Part shown: piece by piece, positions 17,927 through 28,126 of the stretch | How positions within the stretch are numbered: the stretch's first letter is position 1 | Layout of the letters: each line of letters starts with the position of its first letter | DNA from: Neptuniibacter marinus | GTDB lineage: Bacteria > Pseudomonadota > Gammaproteobacteria > Pseudomonadales > Balneatricaceae | Reading direction: 5' to 3' | DNA: 64,000 nucleotides | Assembly: GCF_001597725.1 (NCBI RefSeq) | Contig: NZ_LUTR01000001.1 | Location: 186,001 to 250,000, forward strand | The notes under the pieces: model-generated | What the model saw: only the letters and a program-made list of their open reading frames with translations | Told to the model about the DNA's origin: nothing | Database searches by the model: none | Program-made: the position numbers and the translations under genes

Positions 17927-18242
17927 GGCACAACCTACAGGTAAAAGAAGCGAGTAGTACTCAGTATAACCATTAAATTCAGAGGTTCTACCTTGGTGTA
18001 GAGCTTCCAATATAACCAAATCAATAAATATACAGAAGCCTTAATCTTTCCTATGAGGATAAACAATAGATAGAGATTAAAAATTGCATAAAAAAACATT
18101 AACTCCAATAAACTTTAGTAAAAGCCGAATCAATATAGCCTGACTCTATAAATAAAAAACAGCTATGATTAAAAGCTAATTCACTATCTCTGAGATAAAC
18201 AGATAAATAACCCAGATCTATATTGAGTAAACGGAGTAGATT

Positions 18243-18779
18243 ATGAAAGGTGTGATTTTTAATGTTCTCGAAGAGATGGTAGTTGAACAATACAGTATGC
18301 AAGTGTGGAATGAGATTCTGGAATCACAATCTGTTGATGGTATCTATACCGCGGGTGAAAGCTATCCTGACGAAGAACTTTTCAACCTAGTCAGCTCAAT
18401 TTCTGACAAAACAGGCATGATGCCTAATACACTTATTGAAGCTTTTGGCGTACGTTTATTTACAGGACTCGCTACTCGATATCCTTTGTTTATTGAAGCA
18501 GAAGATACACTCAAAGGCTTTTTGAAAAGCATTGATAGCGTGATTCATACTGAAGTTAGAAAATTATACGATAATCCAAACCTCCCCGATTTTGAGTACG
18601 CTGAGAATATAGATGACACTTTATTAATGCGCTATCGCTCACCGAGAAAACTCTGCATTCTTGCTGAAGGCCTTATTAGAGGCGCTGCAACTCATTACAA
18701 TACAAAAATTACGATTGATCATCCTGTCTGCATGCATAGAGGCTCAGATCACTGCGATTTGATCTTGAGGTTCATATAA
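18243..18779 (+). CDS. hnoX: H-NOX heme nitric-oxide sensor
   Basis: A 178-residue H-NOX (HNOB) protein. All heme-binding marks are in register: H102 (proximal ligand, IHTEVRKLY), P115 (NLPDF) and the Y131-x-S133-x-R135 motif (YRSPRK) that grips the heme propionates. C138, H160, C163 and C171 match the zinc-site pattern described for Shewanella-type H-NOX. NO binding to the ferrous heme is expected to inhibit the partner kinase. The stop codon overlaps the kinase start by one base (TAATG), and the gene is divergent from the five-gene c-di-GMP operon. Confidence 0.95.
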   Translation: MKGVIFNVLEEMVVEQYSMQVWNEILESQSVDGIYTAGESYPDEELFNLVSSISDKTGMMPNTLIEAFGVRLFTGLATRYPLFIEAEDTLKGFLKSIDSVIHTEVRKLYDNPNLPDFEYAENIDDTLLMRYRSPRKLCILAEGLIRGAATHYNTKITIDHPVCMHRGSDHCDLILRFI

Positions 18780-19741
18780 TGAGCATACAGAATCAAGAAA
18801 ACGCTTATAAAGTGGCCTATGAAAGAGAAAAACGTGCGCGCTTGAAAGCAGAAGAATTATTAGAAAATAAATCGCGCGAGATTTTCCTGCAAAATGAACG
18901 TCTAAAAGAAAGCTATGACCTGCTACAAAAGCAACAGGCCACCATATTACAAAACGAAAAACTAGCTACACTCGGCACCTTAGCTGCGGGCATGGCCCAT
19001 GAAATCAATAACCCCCTCGCGTTTGTAAAAAGTAATATAGAGTCCTTAAGGCGATACCATTGTTCATATACTCGGTTAATTTCATTTATACAGCACATCA
19101 ATCAAGCCCTACCGAGTAAAGTACAAGCTGATTTGGAAAAGCTCTTCGAGAAGGAAGATATTGAATTTATTCAAGAAGACCTTCCTGAACTGATGACAGA
19201 TACAGTTGAGGGGTTAACTCGCGTACGCGATATTGTGATGAATTTACGTAGTTTTGCACGAATTCAGTCAACCGACCGTAGTTCTGCAAATATAGTAGAC
19301 GGCATTCTTAGTACCTTAAAGCTACTCAATAGCGAGTTAAAAAACACGGTAGAAGTAAAATTAGATCTTGAGCCAATACAGGAAATCCCCTGCAATTTAA
19401 ACGAGCTTAACCAAGTTTTCCTCAATTTAATCATCAATGCCAAGCACGCGACAGAAAGCATAGAAAAACCAATCATTGAAATATCTACTCGTACTGTACA
19501 GTCTGAAATTATTATTGAGATCACGGATAATGGATCAGGCATGAGCGAGGAGGTAGAAAAAGAGATTTTTGTCCCTTTTTTTACAACTAAGCCTATAGGC
19601 TCAGGCACGGGGATGGGATTAGCCATTGCTTACGGTATTATAAAAGACCACGATGGAGAGATCAGTGTTCACAGCATTGAAGGCCAAGGGACAACGTTTA
19701 CAATTAAGCTACCCACTCATCCATCCGAATCGATCGAATAA
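18779..19741 (+). CDS. hnoK: H-NOX-associated histidine kinase
   Basis: A 320-residue soluble kinase without membrane helices. An N-terminal coiled coil (about 15-60) leads to the phosphoacceptor H74 in AGMAHEINNPLAF; the ATPase domain has NLIINAKHAT, DNGSGM and GSGTGMGLAIAYG. In Shewanella and Vibrio, H-NOX directly inhibits such a kinase when NO is bound, and the kinase phosphorylates the receivers of an EAL phosphodiesterase and a degenerate HD-GYP protein. Both kinds of target lie across the divergent promoter region here. Confidence 0.93.
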   Translation: MSIQNQENAYKVAYEREKRARLKAEELLENKSREIFLQNERLKESYDLLQKQQATILQNEKLATLGTLAAGMAHEINNPLAFVKSNIESLRRYHCSYTRLISFIQHINQALPSKVQADLEKLFEKEDIEFIQEDLPELMTDTVEGLTRVRDIVMNLRSFARIQSTDRSSANIVDGILSTLKLLNSELKNTVEVKLDLEPIQEIPCNLNELNQVFLNLIINAKHATESIEKPIIEISTRTVQSEIIIEITDNGSGMSEEVEKEIFVPFFTTKPIGSGTGMGLAIAYGIIKDHDGEISVHSIEGQGTTFTIKLPTHPSESIE

Positions 19742-19794
19742 GCGTATAAAACTTACTAACCTAATACATTAAGGTTTTTCAAGGAAACAGATTC

Positions 19795-20157
19795 ATGCTC
19801 AGCAACGCAATTATTAACATCACCAATCTTCGCCTACGTACTTTTATCGGGTTTAATCCCGACGAGATGCAAAAACAGCAGGATGTTGTAATCAATATTG
19901 AGATTCAATACCCCGCTAGCAATGGCTTTGCCAACGATGATGTAGAACAAGCCTTAAATTACAAAACAATTACTAAAGATATTATTCAGCATGTGGAAAA
20001 TGGCCGTTTCTTATTACTTGAGAAGCTGGTTTCAGATGTCTTAGAAATCTGTAGCAAACATCCTTGGACTCGCTACGCTAAAGTCACTATAGATAAACCC
20101 CACGCACTCAGATTTGCAGACTCTGTATCACTCTCACTGGAGTGGCAAAAAGATTAA
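19795..20157 (+). CDS. folX: Dihydroneopterin triphosphate 2'-epimerase
   Basis: A 120-residue FolB-fold protein very close to E. coli FolX throughout: [53 protein letters not shown] and [12 protein letters not shown]. It epimerises dihydroneopterin triphosphate to the monapterin form. AAGGAAACA precedes the ATG. Its stop overlaps the convergent M48 peptidase stop by four bases. It lies 53 bases after hnoK and may be cotranscribed; no functional link is known. Confidence 0.93.
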   Translation: MLSNAIINITNLRLRTFIGFNPDEMQKQQDVVINIEIQYPASNGFANDDVEQALNYKTITKDIIQHVENGRFLLLEKLVSDVLEICSKHPWTRYAKVTIDKPHALRFADSVSLSLEWQKD

Positions 20158-22091
20158 TGTGGCTCAATAAATAGAGGAATAGGCGCATCCATGACAACGG
20201 CTATACTTGAGACAATCTCTTTTTCAAGTGCAGTCACTTCGCCATCTTGATAGATACATTTTTTAATACCTGTAATAAGACGAGGCTTAAGGGCGGGATA
20301 AGCGCATGACAACACATTGACCGCCCGAATAAAACACTCCAATTCACACGCGTCTTCGGATAGCAGGCTTATATTATATAAGCCTGCTGAGCCTGCCCCA
20401 CGATTAAATGCTCTCTGTGCATCGGCTTCCTGTTCATGGCCTTTATGTGCAAGTACCGACAAGACTAATTGGTATTCATCACTCAGTGCTTTAGCCTCTT
20501 TATAACGTGGCTTAGAGGCCTTAACCGGTTCAAATTCCCCAGCTAGATAATGACGCACAAGTTGATATAAACACCACTCAAATAGATCAGTCTTCGCATC
20601 AGCTCGAATCAGTAGCAATAAAGTCTGTTTGAATCTTTTATATTGCTCCGGCGACATACACTTCAAGGCCGGTAGTAATAATTCAATCAAAGGTAAACGA
20701 GCACTAATATCCAAATGTTCAACGGCAGGGTAAAGCTGACGCATTAATGGCTCAATTCCCTTAATTCCACTTTGAGCTATAACTTGCCATTGTTTCTCTT
20801 GCACAGAAGGCTCTATATGAGTAATCAATAAATAACATACAGCAATAGCGCCAAAAGGATCATGAGCCTGTTCATGTAACAGAGCAGGAATACCATCGAT
20901 TTCGCGCCTGATCTGATCCAAATCAGCACTTCCAGAAAAGAGCGTGTCAGGCTCTATACCCGAGGCAACGGCAGCGCCAGTAATAACCGCCTGAGAAAAA
21001 GCCTCACGCTTTCCTGCTTGAGTTACCTTCTCCTCTTCCTGCTTACGTTCACGTGTAGCCGTACTTCGATAAAGATAATTACCGTCCCAATCGGGATCGA
21101 CTTTTAAAATCCTATCCACCAAAGGAGGATGCGTCGCCATCATATTGCTCAGTTTGCTAATCGCTTGGCCAAAGAACAGATGGCTGACTTCACTGCGATG
21201 GCTGTCATGAATCTCTGTTCCACTACTATAGCCGCCGATTAATTTGAGCGCGCTTGCTATGCCATCTGGGTTACGGGTAAATTGCACCGCACTGGCATCA
21301 GCTAAAAATTCTCGCTGTCGGCTGACGGCTGCGCGGATAAGATTACCGAAAAAGGTACCTAGCCAGCCAATCGCTAGTAACGCAACACCCAGTATGGCAA
21401 CCCTACTATCTGATCGACGACTTCGACTCCCTCTAAGCAGCAATTCCCCAACTAAGCCGATAAAAACAATGCCATGCAATAAGGCGATCAAACGTAGATT
21501 TAGTCGCATATCGCCATTTAAAATATGGCTAAACTCGTGAGCAATAACGCCTTGTAATTCATCCCGTTTAAATTGCTGAATACAGCCTTTAGTGACACCA
21601 ATTACCGCATCGGCGGGGCCATTACCTGCAGCAAAAGCGTTGATCCCTATCTCATGCTCCAACAAATACACCGCAGGAACAGGCATACCTGAAGCAAGCG
21701 CCATCTCCTCAACTACATTAAGTACTTGCAAGTGATCTGGATCTTCACTATTGGGATAAATACGAATACCGCCCAAGGATTCAGCAACCGCTTTGCCACC
21801 TGAGCTTAATTGAAACCATTTGTATAAAATGGCACAACCAACAGCACCCGCAACAGCTAAACTAACTAAACCAAACGTATGCCAAGAAAACAGCGCAGCG
21901 ATAGTTTGAGTATCGGTCTGTGATACAACACTCAATCCCCGCTGCATGGTTTCCTCTTGGGTGACAGACCAAACCACCAGCCCTATCAACAGATTGGTTA
22001 GCCCAATTAGGCTAACAACCGCTAATATGAAAAGAAAAACAAGCCAACCCGTTTGACGCCGCGCTTTATCCTGTTGTATAAAAAAGTCCAT
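20154..22091 (-). CDS. M48-family membrane metalloprotease
   Basis: A 645-residue protein: two N-terminal membrane helices (about 15-40 and 70-90), the HtpX-like zinc protease domain with [10 protein letters not shown] (His-Glu-x-x-His) and the third ligand in [11 protein letters not shown], two further helices in between, and a C-terminal cytoplasmic extension of about 300 residues. Such proteins are regularly encoded next to LemA, as here (55 bases upstream), and are thought to take part in membrane-protein quality control. Longer than HtpX (about 290) because of the C-terminal extension. Confidence 0.88.
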   Translation of the reverse strand: MDFFIQQDKARRQTGWLVFLFILAVVSLIGLTNLLIGLVVWSVTQEETMQRGLSVVSQTDTQTIAALFSWHTFGLVSLAVAGAVGCAILYKWFQLSSGGKAVAESLGGIRIYPNSEDPDHLQVLNVVEEMALASGMPVPAVYLLEHEIGINAFAAGNGPADAVIGVTKGCIQQFKRDELQGVIAHEFSHILNGDMRLNLRLIALLHGIVFIGLVGELLLRGSRSRRSDSRVAILGVALLAIGWLGTFFGNLIRAAVSRQREFLADASAVQFTRNPDGIASALKLIGGYSSGTEIHDSHRSEVSHLFFGQAISKLSNMMATHPPLVDRILKVDPDWDGNYLYRSTATRERKQEEEKVTQAGKREAFSQAVITGAAVASGIEPDTLFSGSADLDQIRREIDGIPALLHEQAHDPFGAIAVCYLLITHIEPSVQEKQWQVIAQSGIKGIEPLMRQLYPAVEHLDISARLPLIELLLPALKCMSPEQYKRFKQTLLLLIRADAKTDLFEWCLYQLVRHYLAGEFEPVKASKPRYKEAKALSDEYQLVLSVLAHKGHEQEADAQRAFNRGAGSAGLYNISLLSEDACELECFIRAVNVLSCAYPALKPRLITGIKKCIYQDGEVTALEKEIVSSIAVVMDAPIPLFIEPH

Positions 22092-22146
22092 TTATCCCTA
22101 ACCTAACAAGACTCTAAGCAATAGATTCTGACGAATTTGTCCCACC

Positions 22147-22740
22147 CTAAAAACTAACCTTAGGTGCGGCCTGAATCTCAGCACTATCTTCGAATTCTAA
22201 AAGAGAAGCATCTTTAGGGTGACCAAACATAGACGCGAAAAATACAGGAGGGAAGGATTGGCGGTATATATTGTAGGCAGTTACAGCATCATTAAAAGCT
22301 TGGCGGGAGAATGCCACACGGTTTTCAGTGGTTGTCAGCTCTTCTGAAAGCTGCATCATGTTTTCATTCGCTTTAAGGTCTGGATAATCTTCCATCACTA
22401 TATTCATACGCCCTAAAGCACTCTGTAAGGCATTTTCTGCACCGGACAGCTGCTGGATAGAATCATCCGTCAAAGTAGCTGCTGCGCCCTTTAAAAGCGC
22501 TGAGGCTTCATTTCGCGCATTAATAACAGCTTCGAGAGTTTCTCGCTCATGACTCATATAGCCTTTAGCCGTTTCAACCAAATTTGGTATGAGGTCGTAA
22601 CGGCGCTTTAACTGAACCTCGATCTGAGAAAAGGCATTTTGATGCCTATTTTTTAAGGTAACAAGCTGGTTATAAATACTTACTACATAAAAGACAGCAC
22701 CTAGAACTATCACCAAAAAGACAATCGTACCTACTTCCAT
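22147..22740 (-). CDS. lemA: LemA-family membrane protein
   Basis: A 197-residue protein with one N-terminal helix (about 4-22) and the helical LemA domain: LVTLKNRHQNAFSQIEVQLK, RRYDLIPNLVETAKGYM and HERETLEAVINARNEA. The C-terminus is likely periplasmic. It is the first gene of a two-gene operon with the M48 protease. The biochemical function of LemA is not established. Confidence 0.92.
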   Translation of the reverse strand: MEVGTIVFLVIVLGAVFYVVSIYNQLVTLKNRHQNAFSQIEVQLKRRYDLIPNLVETAKGYMSHERETLEAVINARNEASALLKGAAATLTDDSIQQLSGAENALQSALGRMNIVMEDYPDLKANENMMQLSEELTTTENRVAFSRQAFNDAVTAYNIYRQSFPPVFFASMFGHPKDASLLEFEDSAEIQAAPKVSF

Positions 22741-22897
22741 TATGCAGCTCCTTTGTTATGGATCATGTAAGCTTTCGACTATAAATCAGAATAGCCAGAG
22801 AGGAAACCTACTTATTAGCAGCTCTCCTCATCTTCTCTTAATTAACTCCGTTTAAGCAGAGCAGCAGTATAGAGAAATACTATGATTTACTGAGACT

Positions 22898-23101
22898 CTA
22901 CTTTCCTTGCTTTCTTCTTTCAGTGATAACCTCCCCACCTACTCCCCAGTTATCGGTATTAACCTCATCAATCACAACAACTGTCGTTGCAGGGTTTTTA
23001 TTTAATACATCCACTAAAAGCTGAGTTGCACCTTCAATAAGTTGTTTCTTCTGCTCTGCGGTCACAGCTTCATCGGTAATCTTAATATTAACGTACGGCA
23101 T
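22898..23101 (-). CDS. 4-oxalocrotonate tautomerase-family enzyme
   Basis: A 67-residue protein starting M-PYVNIKITDE, with the catalytic Pro exposed once Met is removed, and the family pattern EQKKQLIEGATQLLVDVL ... TTVVVIDEVNTDNWGVGG. 4-OT tautomerases move protons in small keto acids using Pro1. The natural substrate is unknown; no aromatic-degradation genes are nearby. Confidence 0.88.
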   Translation of the reverse strand: MPYVNIKITDEAVTAEQKKQLIEGATQLLVDVLNKNPATTVVVIDEVNTDNWGVGGEVITERRKQGK

Positions 23102-23273
23102 ACTTCATACTCCTTGGATAGCTTGATATTTAGCAACAAGCTTAGCGTGCAAGATTCCGCAACACTATAAGATTATAAAGAAGCATCTATTCACTTTTTT
23201 TGAACAAAAAGAATGAACTAACTTTTTAAATAACAGTCTCTTAGTGACTGACTACTTATTTAAAAGCTGACAT

Positions 23274-23927
23274 ATGACATCACCTACTCAAAATGAACAG
23301 GTTTATCCACGATTTATCTATGTATTAGACCCTATGTGTAGCTGGTGCTGGGCTTTTAGTGACACAGTGCATGAATTACAACGTAGTTACCCATTTCCTT
23401 GGACTTTATTAATGGGCGGCCTTGCTCCAGATAGTAATGAGCCTATGCCCATAGAGATGCAACAAAAGCTGCAATCTATATGGCAGCATATCGAGCAGCA
23501 AACAGGCACTCCTTTCAATTACGATTTCTGGTCGAACAACACGCCCAAAAGAAGCACATATGCTAGTTGTAGAGCAGTCATTAGTGCTGAGGAACTTTCA
23601 CCAGGAAGCGGCTTAGAGATGACTCGCTTAATACAAAACGCTTATTACCTAGATGCAAAAAACCCATCAGAGCTAGATACGTTAATAGAGTTAGCTCAGC
23701 AACAGGGCTTAGACATCCCCGCTTTTAAGGCGCTGATACATAGTCCAGAGACTCAACACCAACTCGAAAAACAGATAAATGCCTCCCATAGACTCGGTGC
23801 TCAAGGGTTCCCTAGCCTCTTTATTGAAACCAAAGAAGGGATCATCAAAGCACTTAGTTACGGCTACACGGACGCCATCAAGATAAAAAGCAGAATAGAT
23901 TCAGTGCTAACAACAGAGGCGGAATGA
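23274..23927 (+). CDS. DsbA-family thioredoxin-fold protein
   Basis: A 217-residue protein with the redox motif C-S-W-C near the N-terminus (DPMCSWCWAF, about 20-29) and the cis-proline loop QGFPSLFI. The length and motif placement suit the FrnE/2-hydroxychromene isomerase-like branch of the DsbA family. No signal peptide is visible, so it is probably cytoplasmic; the substrate is unknown. It is a single gene. Confidence 0.85.
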   Translation: MTSPTQNEQVYPRFIYVLDPMCSWCWAFSDTVHELQRSYPFPWTLLMGGLAPDSNEPMPIEMQQKLQSIWQHIEQQTGTPFNYDFWSNNTPKRSTYASCRAVISAEELSPGSGLEMTRLIQNAYYLDAKNPSELDTLIELAQQQGLDIPAFKALIHSPETQHQLEKQINASHRLGAQGFPSLFIETKEGIIKALSYGYTDAIKIKSRIDSVLTTEAE

Positions 23928-24001
23928 AATGGGGAAGAGCATTGGAAGGTGTAACAGCGAGACTGAATTGATCAGCCTCGCTGGGCGTGCTACAAGCAAG
24001 C

Positions 24002-24448
24002 TTAGTCGCGAACGACTGAAACATCCTCAGCCTGTAACCCTTTGTCGCTTTCACGTACGTGGAAACGTACCTTTTGGCCTTCCGCTAATGAACGGTGACC
24101 ACGACCACGGATATTGCGAAAATGAACAAAGACATCATCATCTTCACCGCGGGTAATGAAACCAAAACCTTTTGACACATTAAACCACTTTACTGTGCCT
24201 TGCTCACGATCATCATTTTCATCAATATACTCTTCTTCAGCACCATTAAATGCCGAAGCCCCAGATTGAGCATTGTTACCAAGTGCAGCAAAAAAAGATG
24301 CGGCAAATGTCACAACGAACACAACTGCTAACGCAGCAATATTAGATAACTCAACTTCTATACCAGCTACCGGACCCAACAAAACAGTTACCAACACTGC
24401 GGCGATAGCACTCACAATCAGACTACGAATCAACTGATTAACCCTCAT
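24002..24448 (-). CDS. Membrane-anchored cold-shock-domain protein
   Basis: A 148-residue protein combining two N-terminal membrane helices (about 7-28 and 35-57), an acidic linker ([12 protein letters not shown]) and a C-terminal cold-shock domain (about 83-148) with both RNA-binding motifs, KGFGFI and VFVHF. A hairpin membrane anchor with a nucleic-acid-binding domain suggests RNA binding at the inner face of the membrane. Single gene, convergent with the DsbA-like gene. Confidence 0.88.
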   Translation of the reverse strand: MRVNQLIRSLIVSAIAAVLVTVLLGPVAGIEVELSNIAALAVVFVVTFAASFFAALGNNAQSGASAFNGAEEEYIDENDDREQGTVKWFNVSKGFGFITRGEDDDVFVHFRNIRGRGHRSLAEGQKVRFHVRESDKGLQAEDVSVVRD

Positions 24449-24696
24449 TTATTATTTGTCATTTATCACATTAATAGCACTTGAAATTGGCAGTATAAGT
24501 AATTATTTCTACCAATTACAGAGGTATATCTAATTTTATGATTTTTTTCAATAGCTTATGCAAATAAAGCGAATAAAAATCAAACGGCGTTTAATATCGA
24601 AGCCTGATAAACTATGCTTGTAGACTACGAATTAAGTCGTATCACAACCTTTAACTGAACACTGTAACATTAGCTATTTTAGAAGCGGAAACAATC

Positions 24697-24909
24697 ATGA
24701 CAGAGCAGGAACGTATTGATGAACTGGAAACTCGCGTTGCTTTCCAAGAAGATACGCTGGATAAACTTAACAGTATTGTTTCTACTCAAGAGCTAGAGAT
24801 ATTGAAGCTGACAAGAATGATGAAAATATTCAGTCAGCAAGTCAAAAGCCTAACGCTTGATCTACCTGCAAATAGACCTGAGGATGAGCCACCTCCTCCA
24901 CACTACTAA
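24697..24909 (+). CDS. slyX: SlyX-family protein
   Basis: A 70-residue coiled-coil protein (EERIDELETRVAFQEDTLDKL-type heptads, about 3-50) ending in the proline-rich tail PEDEPPPPHY, which is characteristic of SlyX. Function unknown. It lies a few bases upstream of plsB and is likely cotranscribed with it. Confidence 0.92.
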   Translation: MTEQERIDELETRVAFQEDTLDKLNSIVSTQELEILKLTRMMKIFSQQVKSLTLDLPANRPEDEPPPPHY

Positions 24910-24920
24910 GGTAAGTGCAC

Positions 24921-27245
24921 ATGATTCCATTGCTCGAACGCGGCATACACTCCTTAGGGGGTATGTTTATAAATTTAGTAACCCGTCCGAAGTTGGTTAA
25001 TCCTCAATTATTACTGCCTACACAACCGACCCCAGACCATATTTATTACATACTTGAATCGAATAGGCTCAGTCACACACTTCTTTTAAAAAATCTACTA
25101 CGCAAACAGCAACGTCATATTAAAGAGGAACAAATACTCTTTGCTGATTCAAAAGGTCAAGCTCCTCTGCGGGAAGCCTTAGAAGTTTTAGTCAACGCCC
25201 AAAACAGCAGTGAAAAATTTAACACTTTAATTATACCTGTTGCGATCTTTCACGGCCGCCTCCCTAATAGAGAAAAATCGTGGCTTAACCTTTTGTATGC
25301 CGAGACTTGGCACGAAGCGGGGCCTATAGGTAGCTTTTTTCAACTGCTAGTCAATGGTCGCCAAACCTTAGTCCGCATAGACAAAGCATTAGATCTTAAA
25401 CAGTTACTCCAACAAGAAGAGAATGATGATAGTGAAGCCACCGCTCGTAAAGCTGCCCGTGTCTTGCGTACGCATTTCAGTATCACTCGCCAATCGATTA
25501 TAGGGCCTGATCTATCCCATCGACGCACATTAATTAATCTCGTTATAAAAGACCCAAACGTACAGCAAGCTATTGACCAACAAGCTAAAGAGCGAGGCAC
25601 TAGCCGGCACCGTATTGAACGACATTGCGCACATACTCTCGATAAAATTGCTGCTGATTTTAGCCCGATAACTACACGTATACTGGATCCACTTTTAAAC
25701 TGGGTATGGGGACGCTTATACCGAAAAGTTAGAATAGCAAATATAGAGCGCGTCCAAGAGATCGCTAAAACCCATCAGCTTATCTATTTACCTTGTCACC
25801 GTAGTCATATGGATTACCTGCTTTTATCTTGGGTACTATATAGACACGGGTTAATGATTCCTCACGTCGCCGCGGGCGAAAATCTAAATATCCCAGTAAT
25901 AGGGCCCATTTTGAAACGCAGCGGGGCAATCTTTATGCGCCGCCAGTTTCATGGGGACCCACTTTATAGCTGCCTATATAAAACTTACTTAGAACAGATG
26001 ACCCATAGAGGCCACTCTTTAGAGTATTTTATTGAAGGGGGTCGAAGCCGTACTGGACGCTTACTGGCAGCAAAGACCGGATTACTCTCAATGAGCGTGG
26101 AGTCTTACAGAGACAATCCCCAAAAACCTGTTGCCCTCATTCCTGTTTGGGTCGGATACGACCGCCTTGTAGAAAGTAAAAGCTACCAAGAAGAACTGTC
26201 AGGAGGAAAAAAGCAGCAAGAATCTATTTCCACTGTATTAGCCACCAGCAAAATACTCGGACAAAAATTTGGTAATACCTTATTGAGCTTTGGCGAACCC
26301 CTTCTTTTAGAAGCGCATATTCACCCGGAGCACTCATCAAAAGAGGATGTAAAACTGATAGCGGCAACGGTTATGCGCAGAATAAATCAAGCTGCAGAAA
26401 TAACCCAAAGCAGTTTATTAGCCACTTGCCTACTAGGTGGAAGTCCATTGCAATCAGTCGCAGAGTTAAGCGATAAAAGCTCTCGCCTACTCAACCTAAT
26501 CAAAACGTTGAATCCTCACTTACAACTCATTCCTGAAGGAAAGCCTTCCGATTGGATTAACGAAGCCGCAAAAATGCAGCAAGTTAATCAAAAGATTAAT
26601 TTAATTGAAATAGATCAGCATCAAGCGCAAGAGCTGTGTTTTTATCGAAATAATATCCAGCACCTACTTATTCTACCCAGTATGTATTTACTACTTGCGC
26701 ACAGGCTTGAAAACGGTAAAACCCAAAGCATTAACCGTACAATTCGGATGATCTATCCCTTTATTCAGGCAGAACTTTTCTTACCTTGGGAGCTAACTGA
26801 TCTCACAGGTTTACTTAAACAAGTACGTGAAGCGCTGATCGAACAGAATTTACTAGAAGGCGAGGCAGATAAAGGCTGGACAACTACTGCCAACCCTCTC
26901 GTGAACACCCTAATCCTAACCGCTGAACCTATTCTTTTACGCTATTATATTGTGCTACGCACACTCGCTCGCTATAACGAGATTAGCGCAGAAGATCTGA
27001 TTGAAAGCAGCCAAAATATCGCCCAACATATTCACAAAGAGTATGGCTACAGCACGCCTGAGTACAAAGATAAAAGAGTTTTAAACTCATTTATTAAGCA
27101 ACTTCATGCGTTAGAGTTTCTACGGGAGGAAAACGGTCGCTTAAGCTGTAATTTCGATACAAGCGCTCTATTCGCCCAAGCTAAAAAGATTCTGAAACCA
27201 CATATGATTTCACTTGTGGATTCTAAACTCGGAAGTAAAGGCTAA
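24921..27245 (+). CDS. plsB: Glycerol-3-phosphate acyltransferase
   Basis: PlsB acylates the sn-1 position of glycerol-3-phosphate, the first step of phospholipid synthesis at the inner membrane. The 774-residue length fits. Acyltransferase motifs are visible: HRSHMDYLLLSW (HX4D), GAIFMRRQF, EGGRSRTGRLL and VALIPVWVGYDRL. I take the ATG at 24921, which has AAGG eight bases upstream, rather than the GTG six bases earlier. Confidence 0.95.
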   Translation: MIPLLERGIHSLGGMFINLVTRPKLVNPQLLLPTQPTPDHIYYILESNRLSHTLLLKNLLRKQQRHIKEEQILFADSKGQAPLREALEVLVNAQNSSEKFNTLIIPVAIFHGRLPNREKSWLNLLYAETWHEAGPIGSFFQLLVNGRQTLVRIDKALDLKQLLQQEENDDSEATARKAARVLRTHFSITRQSIIGPDLSHRRTLINLVIKDPNVQQAIDQQAKERGTSRHRIERHCAHTLDKIAADFSPITTRILDPLLNWVWGRLYRKVRIANIERVQEIAKTHQLIYLPCHRSHMDYLLLSWVLYRHGLMIPHVAAGENLNIPVIGPILKRSGAIFMRRQFHGDPLYSCLYKTYLEQMTHRGHSLEYFIEGGRSRTGRLLAAKTGLLSMSVESYRDNPQKPVALIPVWVGYDRLVESKSYQEELSGGKKQQESISTVLATSKILGQKFGNTLLSFGEPLLLEAHIHPEHSSKEDVKLIAATVMRRINQAAEITQSSLLATCLLGGSPLQSVAELSDKSSRLLNLIKTLNPHLQLIPEGKPSDWINEAAKMQQVNQKINLIEIDQHQAQELCFYRNNIQHLLILPSMYLLLAHRLENGKTQSINRTIRMIYPFIQAELFLPWELTDLTGLLKQVREALIEQNLLEGEADKGWTTTANPLVNTLILTAEPILLRYYIVLRTLARYNEISAEDLIESSQNIAQHIHKEYGYSTPEYKDKRVLNSFIKQLHALEFLREENGRLSCNFDTSALFAQAKKILKPHMISLVDSKLGSKG

Positions 27246-27263
27246 TCCAATACACTATAGATA

Positions 27264-27296
27264 TAAGCTCCTACTGGAGGAGCTTACAGTTTTTTC
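27264..27296 (+). terminator. Terminator of plsB
   Basis: TAAGCTCC (27264-27271) pairs with GGAGCTTA (27279-27286), followed by CAGTTTTTTC. It overlaps the last codon region of the convergent rsmJ. Confidence 0.75.
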
Positions 27297-28099
27297 AGCG
27301 GATAAATATCGTAGCGGCTCGATTTCCCCTCAAACTGTAAAGAGGGTTTACGATCAGCTAAAAAAGGAGCTTTTCTAGGCCGTTTAACCACTACTCGATT
27401 TTCTGCAATGGCCAGAGCAGCCTCTAACAATTGGTCGGCATCCAAATCATCACCGACAACGGGGCGAAAACTACGCATCTCCTTTTTTACCAATGCACTT
27501 TTATCGCTATGGGGAAACATGGGATCTAGATACACAACCTGATAGCGCACCCCTTGATCGGCCTGCGCCTGCATCCACTCAATACTATTGGCATGATGAA
27601 GCCTCATGCGCTGAATAATATCGCTAACCTCCAGCGAATTCGCTGCACGCAACAACCCATCTTCAAGCAATAGGTGGATAATAGGCGAACGCTCTAGCAG
27701 GGTCATATCACAACCTAAGGTCGCCAACACAAAGGCGTCTTTACCTAATCCCGCCGTTGCATCTAATATCTGAGGCTTAACACCGGCCTTAATTCCAACC
27801 GCTTTCGCGATCATTTGACCTTTACCACCACCAAATTGACGGCGATGAGCAACTGCACCTGACACAAAATCAGCGTAGGTCGCACCGGGCGCTTTTTTAC
27901 CTGTGGGCTGCAATCGAATACCCGATTCGGCCACTTGCAACAGTAGGTCGAACCCTACCTCTGATGACATTTTTACTAACGGTAGTTTAAGCTGAGTAGC
28001 CAATTGTTCCGCTTGCGAACAGGAGGACTCATCCAACGCAGTAACCGCGATAACACCCTCACTATATACAGAACCACCAGAAAGGTCAGATACAGACAT
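27284..28099 (-). CDS. rsmJ: 16S rRNA (guanine-1516-N2)-methyltransferase
   Basis: A 271-residue class I SAM methyltransferase of the RsmJ (YhiQ) family. The AdoMet loop is [19 protein letters not shown], and the catalytic-region motif [10 protein letters not shown] resembles DPMFP of the family, with KRPRKAPFL near the end. It modifies G1516 in helix 45 region of 16S rRNA. First bases overlap nothing; it is 27 bases downstream of uppP. Confidence 0.93.
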   Translation of the reverse strand: MSVSDLSGGSVYSEGVIAVTALDESSCSQAEQLATQLKLPLVKMSSEVGFDLLLQVAESGIRLQPTGKKAPGATYADFVSGAVAHRRQFGGGKGQMIAKAVGIKAGVKPQILDATAGLGKDAFVLATLGCDMTLLERSPIIHLLLEDGLLRAANSLEVSDIIQRMRLHHANSIEWMQAQADQGVRYQVVYLDPMFPHSDKSALVKKEMRSFRPVVGDDLDADQLLEAALAIAENRVVVKRPRKAPFLADRKPSLQFEGKSSRYDIYPLKKL

Positions 28100-28126
28100 A
28101 TAAACCCACTATTACAAACAAAGAGA

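Noticed and set aside
23929-24156. A 75-codon plus-strand frame after the DsbA-like gene
   Set aside because: It runs antisense through the cold-shock domain, which is clearly the real gene.
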